DNA from: Demequina sediminicola
Lineage (GTDB): Bacteria; Actinomycetota; Actinomycetes; Actinomycetales; Demequinaceae
Assembly: GCF_000975055.1 (NCBI RefSeq)
Contig: NZ_BBRB01000001.1
Span: forward strand, 565,751 to 629,750
DNA length: 64,000 bases
Reading direction: 5' to 3'
Position 1 is the first letter of the stretch. Each line of letters begins with the position of its first letter. The notes under the pieces are model-generated. The model had not been told where the DNA came from, did not search any database, and was given only the letters and a program-made list of their open reading frames with translations. Below are positions 1 to 9,029 of the stretch, in pieces. The translations under genes and the position numbers were made by a program.

Positions 1-2
1 TC

Positions 3-1013
3 CTCGCCGCGGAGGAAGCCCGTGCCACCGGCCTCGGCGACCTCCGCTCGATGCTGCGCACCGTGATGATCGTGTCGTTCTCCGTGGAGTTCATCATTGC
101 CGCGGTGCTGTTCCCCCGCTACCTGATGCTCGACTACGGATTCTGGAAATCACTCGGCTACTCCGTGTTCTACGGCATCTCCGCATTCAACAACGCAGGG
201 TTCACACCAGATCCGGTGGGCCTCTACCCGTACTCGCATGACTTCTGGATCCTCGTACCGATCGGACTCGGTGTCTTCATTGGTGGACTGGGCTATCCGG
301 TCTACCTGAACCTGATCCGCCACTGGCGACGCCCCCGCACCTGGTCACTCCACACCAAGCTCACGCTGGTCATGGTCAGCGCACTCGCAGTGATCTCCGC
401 AGGCCTGCTCGCTATCTTTGAATGGTCGAACCCCAAGACGTTGGGTGACCACAGCGCCGCTGAGACCGCGGGCAACCTGTTCTTCCAGTCGATCAATCAA
501 CGCTCAGGCGGTTTCGCGTCCTTTGACATCGGCGATGCCCGTGAACAGACGTGGCTCCTCGAGGACGTCTTGATGTTCATTGGCGGCGGCTCTGGATCAA
601 CTGCAGGCGGTATCCGCGTCACCACCGTCGCGGTGCTGCTCCTCGCCATCGTGGCCGAGGCGCGTGGACGCCGCGACATGGAAGCGTTTGGCAAGCGCAT
701 CGGCACCGAGGTGCTGCGCGGAGCAGTGGCAATCACGATGATCGGAATCGCCGTGGTGATCATCGGTACCGGCATCTTCATGGCGCAGACGGACATCCCG
801 CTGGACCGGTCGCTGTACGAGGTGATCTCGGCATACGCGACATGCGGATTGTCGACGGGCATCACCGCAGACTTGCCCGACGATGCCAAAACGACGCTCA
901 TTGTGCTCATGTATGTGGGGCGTGTGGGATCCATGACCATGGCGGCAGCGCTAGCGTTGAACAAGCACCGCCGCGTTATTCGCTACCCGTCAGAAAGGCC
1001 GATCATTGGCTAG
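3..1013 (+). CDS. ktrB: TrkH/KtrB-family potassium channel subunit, 5'-truncated by window edge
   Basis: This is the membrane pore of a Trk/Ktr potassium uptake system. The reading frame is open to the left edge, so the N-terminus lies outside the window. All four selectivity-filter loops are visible: AFNNAGFTP, SINQRSGGF, GGGSGSTAGG and ATCGLSTG, each separated by hydrophobic helices. Only about one N-terminal helix pair is missing. The gene overlaps the downstream regulatory subunit by 8 bp, so the two are co-translated. Family assignment is firm; TrkH versus KtrB naming rests on the single-domain KtrA partner next to it. Confidence 0.93.
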   Translation, partial: LAAEEARATGLGDLRSMLRTVMIVSFSVEFIIAAVLFPRYLMLDYGFWKSLGYSVFYGISAFNNAGFTPDPVGLYPYSHDFWILVPIGLGVFIGGLGYPVYLNLIRHWRRPRTWSLHTKLTLVMVSALAVISAGLLAIFEWSNPKTLGDHSAAETAGNLFFQSINQRSGGFASFDIGDAREQTWLLEDVLMFIGGGSGSTAGGIRVTTVAVLLLAIVAEARGRRDMEAFGKRIGTEVLRGAVAITMIGIAVVIIGTGIFMAQTDIPLDRSLYEVISAYATCGLSTGITADLPDDAKTTLIVLMYVGRVGSMTMAAALALNKHRRVIRYPSERPIIG

Positions 1014-1671
1014 CAACGATTCCACCGCGTCAGGCGTCCTCGTCATTGGCCTGGGCCGGTTCGGCTCTGCCCTGGCGGACAACTTGGATGCCATGGATGT
1101 TGAGGTGTTGGCGATTGAACGCGATCCCGACCTTGTGGAGCGCTTCGCAAAGCGCATCCCCGTGGTGGAAGCCGATGCCGCTGACCCCCGCGCACTCGAA
1201 CAGATCGGCGCCAAGGAGTTCTCGGCGGCTGTGGTGGGTGTCGGTACCAGCCTTGAAGCTTCCGTGCTGATCACGGGAAACCTCGTGGACATCGGCATGC
1301 CGGAGATCTGGGCCAAGGCCATCTCCGACGAGCACGCTCGCATCCTGCGCCGCATCGGCGCCCACCACATCGTGCTCCCCGAGTCCGATGCTGGCGTTCG
1401 CGTTGCCCACTCCGTCGGCGGCCGCATGCTGGACTACATCGAGATCGACGAGGGCTTCACGATTGTGAAGATGAGCCCTCCCAAGGAGACGCACAACTTC
1501 ACGCTCCGTGAGCTCAACCTGCGGGAGCGCTACGGCATTCAGGTGATTGGTGTCATGAGCCCCGGCGAGGACTTTGAGTACGGCTCCAAAGAGACCGTGA
1601 TCCACGCCAACGACCTCCTCGTCATCGGTGGAAACGGTGACCTCGTGGAACGGTTCGCGCAGCGGCCGTGA
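1006..1671 (+). CDS. ktrA: KtrA/TrkA-type cytosolic K+ uptake regulator (RCK)
   Basis: This 221-residue protein is the nucleotide-binding gating subunit for the upstream channel. An RCK_N Rossmann domain opens with VIGLGRFGSALA and has the acidic end of beta-2 (AIERD). A C-terminal RCK_C domain follows (about residues 140-221, containing the RYGIQVIGV stretch). Its length matches single-RCK KtrA rather than the two-RCK TrkA of enterobacteria. The start is TTG with an AAAGG ribosome site about 8 bases upstream, inside the end of the channel gene. Its TGA overlaps the GTG of the next gene, which ties the potassium pair to the start of the glycan cluster. Confidence 0.93.
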   Translation: MASNDSTASGVLVIGLGRFGSALADNLDAMDVEVLAIERDPDLVERFAKRIPVVEADAADPRALEQIGAKEFSAAVVGVGTSLEASVLITGNLVDIGMPEIWAKAISDEHARILRRIGAHHIVLPESDAGVRVAHSVGGRMLDYIEIDEGFTIVKMSPPKETHNFTLRELNLRERYGIQVIGVMSPGEDFEYGSKETVIHANDLLVIGGNGDLVERFAQRP

Positions 1672-2882
1672 GCGGCGCCAACCTGAAGGGTCGCGTCCGG
1701 GCCATCCAATACGGTGCAGGCCCGCGCCTCAACCGTGTCATCGAGACCATCCGATGGCGGCCCATGAGGCGACGAGCGCGCACCGCAGCATCCCCGTGGG
1801 CCGGTGTTCCTGTCAGCGACGCTCAGCATCGGCTCCTGATTGCCCCGGCAAACTTTGCTGGCCAAGGTGCCGCGTGGGCGCACGCGCTGAACAGTCGGCA
1901 CCCCAACGTCGCAGCAGAAACGTGGACACACACCGCCGGGAGTGGCTTTGCGTTTCCGAGTACCCACACGAGCCCGCGGGACATTGCGGGCCTGCCCGCC
2001 GCGTGGCATCGGCGCGTCTTTGATGATGTGGCCACCCACTTCACACATGTGGTGATGGAATCGGGGCGGCCGCTCTTTGGTCCGCTCTTGGGCTTCGATC
2101 CGTTGGCAGAGGCACGAGCGCTCGCTGACAGGGGCGTCACGGTGGCGATGCTGTGGCACGGGACGGATATCCGTCAGCCGAGCATTGATGCACCAGCGAA
2201 CCCGCACTCCCCGTTCCATGACACGAGCCGCCGCGGCCACATCGCCGCACTGCAAGCTCGCGCACGCCGCAACCATGCACTGGCGGAGGCGTGGGAGGGC
2301 CCGCAACTGTTCACCACCCCTGACTTGGCCGCGCATGTGCCGCATGGCACGTGGGTCCCCGTCGTGGTTGATCCCGCACCGTGGACTGCGCTGACGCCGG
2401 CAGCGTGTGAACGGCCCTTGCGCGTGCTGCATTTGCCGTCAAATCCGTGGATTAAAGGCACCCATGATCTGGGCATCGCGGTTGAGTCCCTTGACCCGGA
2501 ACGTGTCTCGTGGCTGACGCCTGGTCGCATGGACGCCTCAGAGGTGCCCGCTGCGGTGGAGAGGGCCGATGTTGTCGCGGACCAGTTCCGCCTGAACCTG
2601 TACGGCGTGGCGGCCGTTGAGGCGATGTTCGCCGGACGTGCGGTCGTGGCGCTCGCTGGGGAACCATTGCGCGACGCGGTGCGGCGTGAGACTGGGGAAG
2701 AGCTCCCGATCGCGGCCACCACCCCAGCAGAGCTCGCAGACCGTCTCCACGAGTGGAGTGACGTCCCCGCGGCACCTCGTGAACTCGCCGCGCGTGCACG
2801 TGACTATGCGTTGCGTTGGCACGACGGGAAAGAGACCGCACGGCGACTCAGTCAAGCATTGGGGTTCGCACCGTCTAGGTGA
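1668..2882 (+). CDS. GT-B fold glycosyltransferase (family 4-like)
   Basis: This 404-residue protein resembles the GT4-like glycosyltransferases. The C-terminal half has the donor-binding layout: a LHLPSN strand with IKGT (residues about 255-265), then ADVVADQFRLNLYGVAAVEA, where an acidic/aromatic stretch precedes the conserved Glu, followed by AGRAVVAL. The N-terminal half is a Rossmann-like acceptor domain beginning about residue 48 (HRLLIAPANFAGQGAAW) after a basic leader. No signal peptide or membrane helix is seen. The GTG start overlaps the ktrA stop by 4 bp. It is the first of several glycosyltransferases here. The acceptor and sugar cannot be read from sequence. Confidence 0.8.
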   Translation: MSGANLKGRVRAIQYGAGPRLNRVIETIRWRPMRRRARTAASPWAGVPVSDAQHRLLIAPANFAGQGAAWAHALNSRHPNVAAETWTHTAGSGFAFPSTHTSPRDIAGLPAAWHRRVFDDVATHFTHVVMESGRPLFGPLLGFDPLAEARALADRGVTVAMLWHGTDIRQPSIDAPANPHSPFHDTSRRGHIAALQARARRNHALAEAWEGPQLFTTPDLAAHVPHGTWVPVVVDPAPWTALTPAACERPLRVLHLPSNPWIKGTHDLGIAVESLDPERVSWLTPGRMDASEVPAAVERADVVADQFRLNLYGVAAVEAMFAGRAVVALAGEPLRDAVRRETGEELPIAATTPAELADRLHEWSDVPAAPRELAARARDYALRWHDGKETARRLSQALGFAPSR

Positions 2883-2908
2883 CAGTTGCGCACCTTCTAG
2901 GTGACAGT
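2874..2908. repeat. 13-bp direct repeat spanning two convergent stop codons
   Basis: TCTAGGTGACAGT occurs at 2874-2886 and again at 2896-2908. The first copy contains the TGA of the + strand glycosyltransferase; the second contains the TAG of the - strand one. The 9 bases between are TGCGCACCT. No T-tract hairpin is visible, so the convergent genes lack an obvious intrinsic terminator. Confidence 0.7.
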
Positions 2909-4663
2909 GGGGGTTCCGTCAGCTGGTCCGGTTCCCAAGTCGCGTAGCCACTGCTCGAGGCGAGCGAGGTCGACCACTGTCGCGCCGCAGGTGTCCGCCA
3001 CCGCGAGCGCGAGCGGCACACTTTCCTCGCCTGCCGCGACAACAAGTGCGGGCGCTCGGCCCGCAAGCGCCGCGGAAACCTTGTCGCTGACGGCGCTCTG
3101 CACTCCCGGATCGGCTGCCGCGGTCTCCGCGAGGACGGCGCGGCGCCCCGACCGCCGGCGCTTCCAGCCGCGTTCAATCCGCGCGATCCAGCGTTCCGCA
3201 CCCACGGTGTAGCGCTCAACGGCCTTGGCGTTGCGTCCCACCAGCCGAGCCACACCTGACGCCACTGCGGCACCGGAACCTGGCAGAGCGTCCGCGAGCG
3301 CGGACTCCACGTGGATGCGGGTAACGGAGTTCCACGAGCGGGCGAGGTCGATCCCGTGTGCACCGGGGTCAAGCATTGCCATGGCGCTCGACCCGGTCAC
3401 GCCCACCAGGGTGGGGACGCCGGCACGGACCAATTCGGGAACCACGTACCGCACTTCGTGTGAGGCGTCGTCGGTCACGGCCACCACAATGACGTGATCC
3501 GCGGTAGGAGCCGGGGGCACCGCGCGGAACGGGAAGCCCTCTGAGGCGCGCCGTACACGTTCACCAAAGGCCGTGACACCGAAGGCCGCCACGACATCGG
3601 CCCGTGCGGCCTCAGCGTCACGGTGGCGCGCGTCGATGTCCTGCCAGGCATCTGCCACGACGTTCGCGTCCGCGTCGAGCGGCACCAGGACCGCTTGCCC
3701 GTGGCGCGCTGGCGCACGGAGCGTCTCTTCTGGCCCGGCACATGCGGTGACGATGACCGGCAGCCCCGTCGCGACGGCTTCAACGACGGTGAGCCCAAAC
3801 GTCTCGAACTGCGACAGATGCACCAGGACATCGTGTTGCCGCATGGTGTCCGCAACCTGGGAGGGCGTCAGCGGTCCTGGGAAGTCCACGACGTCGGAGA
3901 TCCCTGCCTGAGCGATGCGTGCCCGCAGTGTCTCTTCCAGCGGCCCTGACCCCACGAGAGTGAGTCTCAGTGGGCGCTCAGGGGCACGCTGGTGGGCCTC
4001 AATGAACGCCTCAACGAGGGTGTGCACGCCCTTGCGTTCAATGAAGTTACCGACGTAAAGCCACCGGTCGAGTGCGCCGACGGGCTGATCCCGCAGGCGG
4101 AACACATCTGTATCCACGGGATTGCCGACGGCGGCCACGCGCTCACGTAGGTCGGGGAAACGGTCTCTCACCATCCGTGCGGTGTCTTCACCCACAACGA
4201 GGTGCTGGTCGGTCGCCTCAAGCATGTCCCGGTAGGCCTGTGCAGCGGTGGGGTGGGCAAGCAGGGTGGGCAAGTATGTCGCGTGTTCAATGGTGAGGAA
4301 GCGCTGGTGGGGTGCGACGAGAGAGGCCACGGCAGCACCCGACGGCATACCAACGTGGGCATGGATAACGTCCGCCGCTTCGAGGAGCGGCAACACGTGA
4401 CGTGTGAGCTCCTCACGGTGTCGCGTGGCGGTCGCGGCGCGAGGCAGGGACGGCTCGTGGGCGACAGGCACGCGAACGAGCGTGCCCCAGTCATGCGCTT
4501 CAGTGACCACGGCGGCATCTGTTCCGGGTGCTACGTCGAGGCAGTGAACAATGGTGACGTCGTGAGCCGGCAACGCCATTGCTGCGGTCCACTGGCGCAC
4601 AAAAACACCGGTGTACGGCCGCTCCTCGTCAGGAAACCAGGGAGTGACCACCACAAGCTTCAT
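2897..4663 (-). CDS. GT4 glycosyltransferase with C-terminal extension domain
   Basis: This is a 588-residue glycosyltransferase. The N-terminal domain begins LVVVTPWFPDEERPYTGVF, the usual GT4 opening with a glycine-bearing loop. The C-terminal GT-B domain runs about residues 195-375 and carries LYVGNFIERKG, the strand LTLVGSGPLEE and the signature FETFGLTVVEA with its two conserved glutamates. Residues about 385-588 form an extra domain that starts with a hydrophobic strand (VIVVAVTDD) and is not part of the standard fold. The protein at 5885-7630 has the same architecture and similar N-termini, so the two are paralogues. The start overlaps the stop of the upstream gene by 4 bp, so they form one operon. 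Confidence 0.85.
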   Translation of the reverse strand: MKLVVVTPWFPDEERPYTGVFVRQWTAAMALPAHDVTIVHCLDVAPGTDAAVVTEAHDWGTLVRVPVAHEPSLPRAATATRHREELTRHVLPLLEAADVIHAHVGMPSGAAVASLVAPHQRFLTIEHATYLPTLLAHPTAAQAYRDMLEATDQHLVVGEDTARMVRDRFPDLRERVAAVGNPVDTDVFRLRDQPVGALDRWLYVGNFIERKGVHTLVEAFIEAHQRAPERPLRLTLVGSGPLEETLRARIAQAGISDVVDFPGPLTPSQVADTMRQHDVLVHLSQFETFGLTVVEAVATGLPVIVTACAGPEETLRAPARHGQAVLVPLDADANVVADAWQDIDARHRDAEAARADVVAAFGVTAFGERVRRASEGFPFRAVPPAPTADHVIVVAVTDDASHEVRYVVPELVRAGVPTLVGVTGSSAMAMLDPGAHGIDLARSWNSVTRIHVESALADALPGSGAAVASGVARLVGRNAKAVERYTVGAERWIARIERGWKRRRSGRRAVLAETAAADPGVQSAVSDKVSAALAGRAPALVVAAGEESVPLALAVADTCGATVVDLARLEQWLRDLGTGPADGTPTVT

Positions 4664-5730
4664 GAGTCACGGCCCAGCAACGTCACCATAGCCTCGGCCA
4701 AACGGACGCTTCCCTCAGCGTATTGAGGGGCGTTCGCGACCCAATCGACCGCGTTGTGAATACAAGTTTCGTGCGCATCCGGAGCGGCCTCCCAACTCTT
4801 CAGCGCTGCCACACTGCCCGCGATGTCGGTCACGACCACGCCCGCGCCCGCATCATTCACGATGCCGGCCTGCACGGGCAGGTCCGTTGCGACCACGGGA
4901 ATGCCGTGAGCCAGGTACTCATAAATCTTGGACGGGGCAGCATCCCTAAAAGCCGGGGTGTCGTGCAACAGGCTGAAGCCAACCCAGGCCCCATCGGCCA
5001 ATGCCCACGACGCATCAGGCCGCATTCGTCCGTGGATCCTGACGCGACCATCGAGCGCGGCAACACGCTCATGAGCCAGGGGCGCATCCTGCGGGGCAAC
5101 GGGCCCCACGAGGTCCAGTTCCCAGTGGGGACATTGCTCCACCACATCGAGCATGTCGAAGAGCCCACGGCTACGGCGGAGGTCACCAACATAGACGGCA
5201 CGCGGTTGCGGGTCCCGGGTGGCAGGCGCAGGCAAGTTGGGCACGTTGCGCACCACCACACGGTCCGGCACCTCAGTCATCAAATGGATGTCTGCCACGA
5301 CAGTCAGATCCGCGTTGGCCGCTGCCCGGTTCCCCAGACGCGCCAGAAGCGAACCACCCCAGCGAGCCACTCCCTTGGACCAGGTGCGGTCAGAGAGCAC
5401 GGCCACATAGTCTTCGTGCACATCAGCCACAAAGCGCTTGCCCGATTTTCGGGCCACGCTCCGGCACATGAAGGCGCTCTCGGGATCCAGAGAGATGAGG
5501 ACATCGCCGATGGCCTGACGGGCATACTCGCGCGCCAACGCCACCCGCTTCCACAAAGAAGGACGCGCGCGTGTCACGGCCCTAACCACGCCGTGGGGCG
5601 CGTCTTCCGCGTGACCCAGCGCAAGAACCTCGACGGTGAATCCCTGCTCGCGGAGAGCGGCAACGTGGCGGTGGAGACGCGCATCGGCGATGTCGTGTCC
5701 GGAGGTCACGATGCTGATGTCGGCAGACAT
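4660..5730 (-). CDS. GT-B glycosyltransferase
   Basis: This protein has 356 residues from the chosen ATG (MSADISIVTSG). An in-frame start 18 codons earlier adds only a non-conserved leader. The donor-domain strands include AVYVGDLRRSRGL and ELDLVGP, then FRDAAPSKIYEYLAHGIPVV, the typical motif in which Lys-x-x-Glu contacts the nucleotide sugar, followed by ATDLP. The N-terminal part has ALREQGFTVEVLALG and FVADVHEDY, as in GT4 enzymes that act on lipid-linked or surface glycans. It is translationally coupled (ATGA overlap) to the downstream 588-residue glycosyltransferase. The 154 bases between it and the next upstream gene show no hairpin or clear promoter. Confidence 0.83.
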   Translation of the reverse strand: MSADISIVTSGHDIADARLHRHVAALREQGFTVEVLALGHAEDAPHGVVRAVTRARPSLWKRVALAREYARQAIGDVLISLDPESAFMCRSVARKSGKRFVADVHEDYVAVLSDRTWSKGVARWGGSLLARLGNRAAANADLTVVADIHLMTEVPDRVVVRNVPNLPAPATRDPQPRAVYVGDLRRSRGLFDMLDVVEQCPHWELDLVGPVAPQDAPLAHERVAALDGRVRIHGRMRPDASWALADGAWVGFSLLHDTPAFRDAAPSKIYEYLAHGIPVVATDLPVQAGIVNDAGAGVVVTDIAGSVAALKSWEAAPDAHETCIHNAVDWVANAPQYAEGSVRLAEAMVTLLGRDS

Positions 5731-5884
5731 CGGGGTCGCCGATGACTGCGGCGTGCCTGTCGCGTCACGCAGCTCAACCACCAACCCTTCCAGCGCTTGT
5801 TCCGAGGATACTCAACAGGCGGCGGCGCGGAGACAACACCAGCGCTGCGCGCAGAGATGTGTGCGTGATTCGTGGGGGACGGAC

Positions 5885-7630
5885 TTAGCTACCCACCGTC
5901 ACGTCAACCACAGCCCGCGCACTGGGGAGAATGCGTTCCGCCTGGAAGCCATGCTGCTTTTCCAAAGCAGCCAGCAATCGTTCGGCAGGTCCATCGCATG
6001 CCATCCAGCGGGCACCATCCGTCAAAGATTCTGGGGCGACGGCCGCAACGGCGTGTCCGACTGGCGCACTCACCAGACGGAAGGGACCAGCGATCCCCGA
6101 GGGTTGAGATTTCAGGGCCCTGCGCTTCGCTTTCGCATTGCCCACACTCAAGCCGGCCTTACGGCGGACACCGCGCGCGACCTTGCCCACAGCCCCTGGG
6201 GCCTTGCCTGCACGCGCGGCAATCCACCGCACAGGCATGCCGACCGCAAGAACGGGAACCACGTAGCCCACCGTCAGATACGCGCCGGCACCGGGTGCAG
6301 TACCAAGCCCTGTCAGATCGACGCACAGAGCGCGCGGGTCCAGTGCGTCGAGCGCGGCCTTGGGCTGCATCACCACTACCGGCTGGGCATGGGAATCGAG
6401 GATCAGTGCAGACATCTGCTGTGCAAGCCGATTGCCTTTGCTGGAGGTCGACACGACCGTCACCCGTGGCTCACGCCCCGCAGACTGAAAGAAATCCCCA
6501 CCGGCCGATGCTCGCTGAAGCCTCTCGCCAAACGCGTGAGCGCCGTAGCGCTCACGCAGGTTCACGGCCGCCGAATCGTCGCTGTCCGCGAGTTCACCCG
6601 CAAGGTCGTCGAGGGCATCGAGATCATCGTCCTCAGGTGTCACCTCAAGAATACGAGCACGCCCAGTAGCCACTGCGATTGCAAGAGTGTCCTCGGGCCC
6701 ACCGCACGCTGTCGTCACCACCGGGGTTCCACACATCGCCGCTTCCACGACCGTCAAACCAAACGTTTCCTTGTGCGACAAATGGACCAGAACATCGGCC
6801 TGGCGCATCATGTCGCCAAGTTCTTGAGAGGTCCTCGAGCCAACACAGCGAATCTCGTCCGCCCATGCGCTCTTACGTGCCAAATCCTCAACGACCTCTT
6901 GTTCCGGACCCTGGCCCACGAGGGTGAAGGACCCCTCACGGTCAGGATGGCGGTCACGCCACGCAATGTAGAGCTCGACAGCGCGCTTAATGCCCTTGGC
7001 CTGAATGAGGTTCCCCGCGTAAAGCCAATGTTGAAGTTGGGTCGATGGAGTCTCACGCGGGAAGAACGCCGTGTCGTCCACCGGGTTTCCCACGCCAAAG
7101 ATCTTGTGTGAGTGCTGGGGCAGGTAGGAGCGAAGCATGCGAGCCTCGCGCTCCCCGGCAGCCAGATGCAACGCAGAACCATCGAGCATCTGCGCATACA
7201 TCGCGCGGGTCGCGTCCTGATTCATCAACGTCGTCAAATACGACGCATGTTCAATCGTCACGATGCGGGCACCCGCTGGCGGATGCTGAGTGACAGCCCA
7301 CGCTGTAGGCATTCCCACGTGGGCATGCACCACCTCGGCCGCGTAGTACTCCGGCGGTGCCTGAGTCTCGAGGGCATGCGCCTGAGCCTTGGCGACGTCG
7401 ACGCGTGAGGTGGCGGGGTCCAGCGGAATGGGGATCCGGACCACGGTGCCGAGGTCCGTGGTGCGGCGCTCCACCGTGGCATCGGCGTCGGGCGCGACCG
7501 TGTGGAGATGGATGATCGTCACCTCGGCTGGATCCCAGTGCATAGTGCGCGTCCACTGCGCCACGAAAATGCCCGCAAATGGGCTGTCAGGAGTGGCGAA
7601 CCACGGGGTCACGACAACAAGGTTCGGCAT
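5885..7630 (-). CDS. GT4 glycosyltransferase with C-terminal extension domain (paralogue)
   Basis: This 581-residue protein starts at MPNLVVVTPWF, which aligns with the start of the paralogue at 2897-4663. The longer in-frame start would add 32 unrelated residues and run into the divergent promoter region. The GT-B half has LYAGNLIQAKG, FTLVGQGPEQE and the signature KETFGLTVVEAAMCG. HVGMPTAWAV and TIEHASYLTTL are shared with the paralogue. After about residue 380 comes an extra domain of roughly 190 residues (VTVVSTSSKGNRLAQQ onward) with alternating strands and basic helices, matching the paralogue in position and length but diverged in sequence. It probably adds a different sugar in the same pathway. 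Confidence 0.85.
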   Translation of the reverse strand: MPNLVVVTPWFATPDSPFAGIFVAQWTRTMHWDPAEVTIIHLHTVAPDADATVERRTTDLGTVVRIPIPLDPATSRVDVAKAQAHALETQAPPEYYAAEVVHAHVGMPTAWAVTQHPPAGARIVTIEHASYLTTLMNQDATRAMYAQMLDGSALHLAAGEREARMLRSYLPQHSHKIFGVGNPVDDTAFFPRETPSTQLQHWLYAGNLIQAKGIKRAVELYIAWRDRHPDREGSFTLVGQGPEQEVVEDLARKSAWADEIRCVGSRTSQELGDMMRQADVLVHLSHKETFGLTVVEAAMCGTPVVTTACGGPEDTLAIAVATGRARILEVTPEDDDLDALDDLAGELADSDDSAAVNLRERYGAHAFGERLQRASAGGDFFQSAGREPRVTVVSTSSKGNRLAQQMSALILDSHAQPVVVMQPKAALDALDPRALCVDLTGLGTAPGAGAYLTVGYVVPVLAVGMPVRWIAARAGKAPGAVGKVARGVRRKAGLSVGNAKAKRRALKSQPSGIAGPFRLVSAPVGHAVAAVAPESLTDGARWMACDGPAERLLAALEKQHGFQAERILPSARAVVDVTVGS

Positions 7631-7718
7631 GGCGGGAATCATAACTGACCAGGGCCCGCTCCACCGGGCGGGCGCCCAATCCCCATCGTGTTCGCTAAGG
7701 GTGCAAGAATGGTTCACC

Positions 7719-9029
7719 GTGACCAAGCATCTGCTTTATATCGCGTGGGGCTTTGCCCCGGCCCGCACCGGGGGCGTGTACCGCGCTGTCGCCACCGCCA
7801 ACGCCTTTGTTGAGGCCGGGTGGAAAGTGACCGTGTTGGCTGCGCCCGAAGACTCATATGAGCGCTACATCGGCGTCGACATGTCCATGAACGACGCCGT
7901 CGACCCACGTGTCAACGTGGTCCGTGTGCCGTTTACGTGGGCTACCCAGGAAACCGACGTGCGAGAGTTCTCTCGCGCACGTGCATACCTCGGATCGCGC
8001 TCGTACAACCGGATCCGCAGCCGTCTGGACCGCATCCCCTTCCCCGAGCACAACTACGGGCAGTGGCGCGGAGCGCTTGAAGACGCCGTAGAAAAGGTGC
8101 ATGCCGAAGACCCGGTGGATCTCACGATCGCCACAGCAAACCCCAACGTCGACTTCCAAGGCGCGTATCACCTGAACCGCAAGGCTGGGGTGCCGTTCGT
8201 CATGGACTACCGCGACGGCTGGCGTCTTGACGTGTTCGATGGCGGCTACCTCTTCCCCGAGAAGTCTCGCGTCGCACGACTCGAGAAGCGCTACCTCGAG
8301 GCCGCGCAGGAGGCCTGGTTCGTCAACGACGCCATCCGCGTGTGGCACCAGAAGGAATACCCCTTCGCCGCAGACAAGATGCAGGTCGTCATGAACGGGT
8401 GGGACCCGGCGTTGTTTGGAGAGCGCGAAGCAGCGACGCCTCCCGCAGACGGGCCGATGCGCTTCGGTTACCTCGGCACCATCACCCCCAAGGTTCCACT
8501 CGAGTCCCTCATGAAGGGCTGGACTCTCGCCAAGGAACAAGGCCACCTCCCAGCAGACGCGACCCTCGAAGTCGGCGGCTACTTGGGATACTTCGCGACC
8601 CCCCGTGGCGACCTGGCCGCAGTGCTCGACGCCGCGCGCGACGCAGGGGTGACGTTTGTGGGTCAGGTACACAAGGGCCAGGTGCGCGATTTCTACGCAC
8701 GGCAAGACGCCCTTGTGCTTGCGCTCGGCGAGGGCCGCTACGTCACCAGTGGCAAGGTCTTCGAATACGCCGCGACAGGCAAACCGATCATCTCCGTTCA
8801 CGCCCCCACCAACGACTCCTCCAATGTGCTGCGCGAGTACCCCTTGTGGACCGCCGTGCCGGAGGTGACGCCAGAGGCCATCGCCACGACGCTTGGTGAG
8901 ACCGTCACCCAGCTCAAGCAGGCATCGGCCGAGGATTATGCCGCCGCGCTCACGTTCGGTGAAGCGCTACGGCGCGACGCGCAACTTGCCCCCCGTATCG
9001 ACGCTCTTGCCACGGAGGTGTCCGCGTGA
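7719..9029 (+). CDS. Glycosyltransferase (GT-B fold)
   Basis: This 436-residue protein starts at GTG with VTKHLLYIAWGFAPARTGG. Upstream codons in the same frame lie antisense to the divergent gene and are not conserved-looking. The N-terminal domain includes PARTGGVYRAVATANAF and an acceptor-side strand FVMDYRDGWRLDVF, seen in GT4 sugar transferases (DxRD motif). The donor half has FGYLGTI, a VGQVHKGQVRDFYARQDALVLAL stretch, and GKVFEYAATGKPII, where Lys and Glu are the nucleotide-sugar contacts. It is divergent from the paralogous pair, with 88 bp between starts, and translationally coupled to the short gene that follows. Confidence 0.83.
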   Translation: MTKHLLYIAWGFAPARTGGVYRAVATANAFVEAGWKVTVLAAPEDSYERYIGVDMSMNDAVDPRVNVVRVPFTWATQETDVREFSRARAYLGSRSYNRIRSRLDRIPFPEHNYGQWRGALEDAVEKVHAEDPVDLTIATANPNVDFQGAYHLNRKAGVPFVMDYRDGWRLDVFDGGYLFPEKSRVARLEKRYLEAAQEAWFVNDAIRVWHQKEYPFAADKMQVVMNGWDPALFGEREAATPPADGPMRFGYLGTITPKVPLESLMKGWTLAKEQGHLPADATLEVGGYLGYFATPRGDLAAVLDAARDAGVTFVGQVHKGQVRDFYARQDALVLALGEGRYVTSGKVFEYAATGKPIISVHAPTNDSSNVLREYPLWTAVPEVTPEAIATTLGETVTQLKQASAEDYAAALTFGEALRRDAQLAPRIDALATEVSA

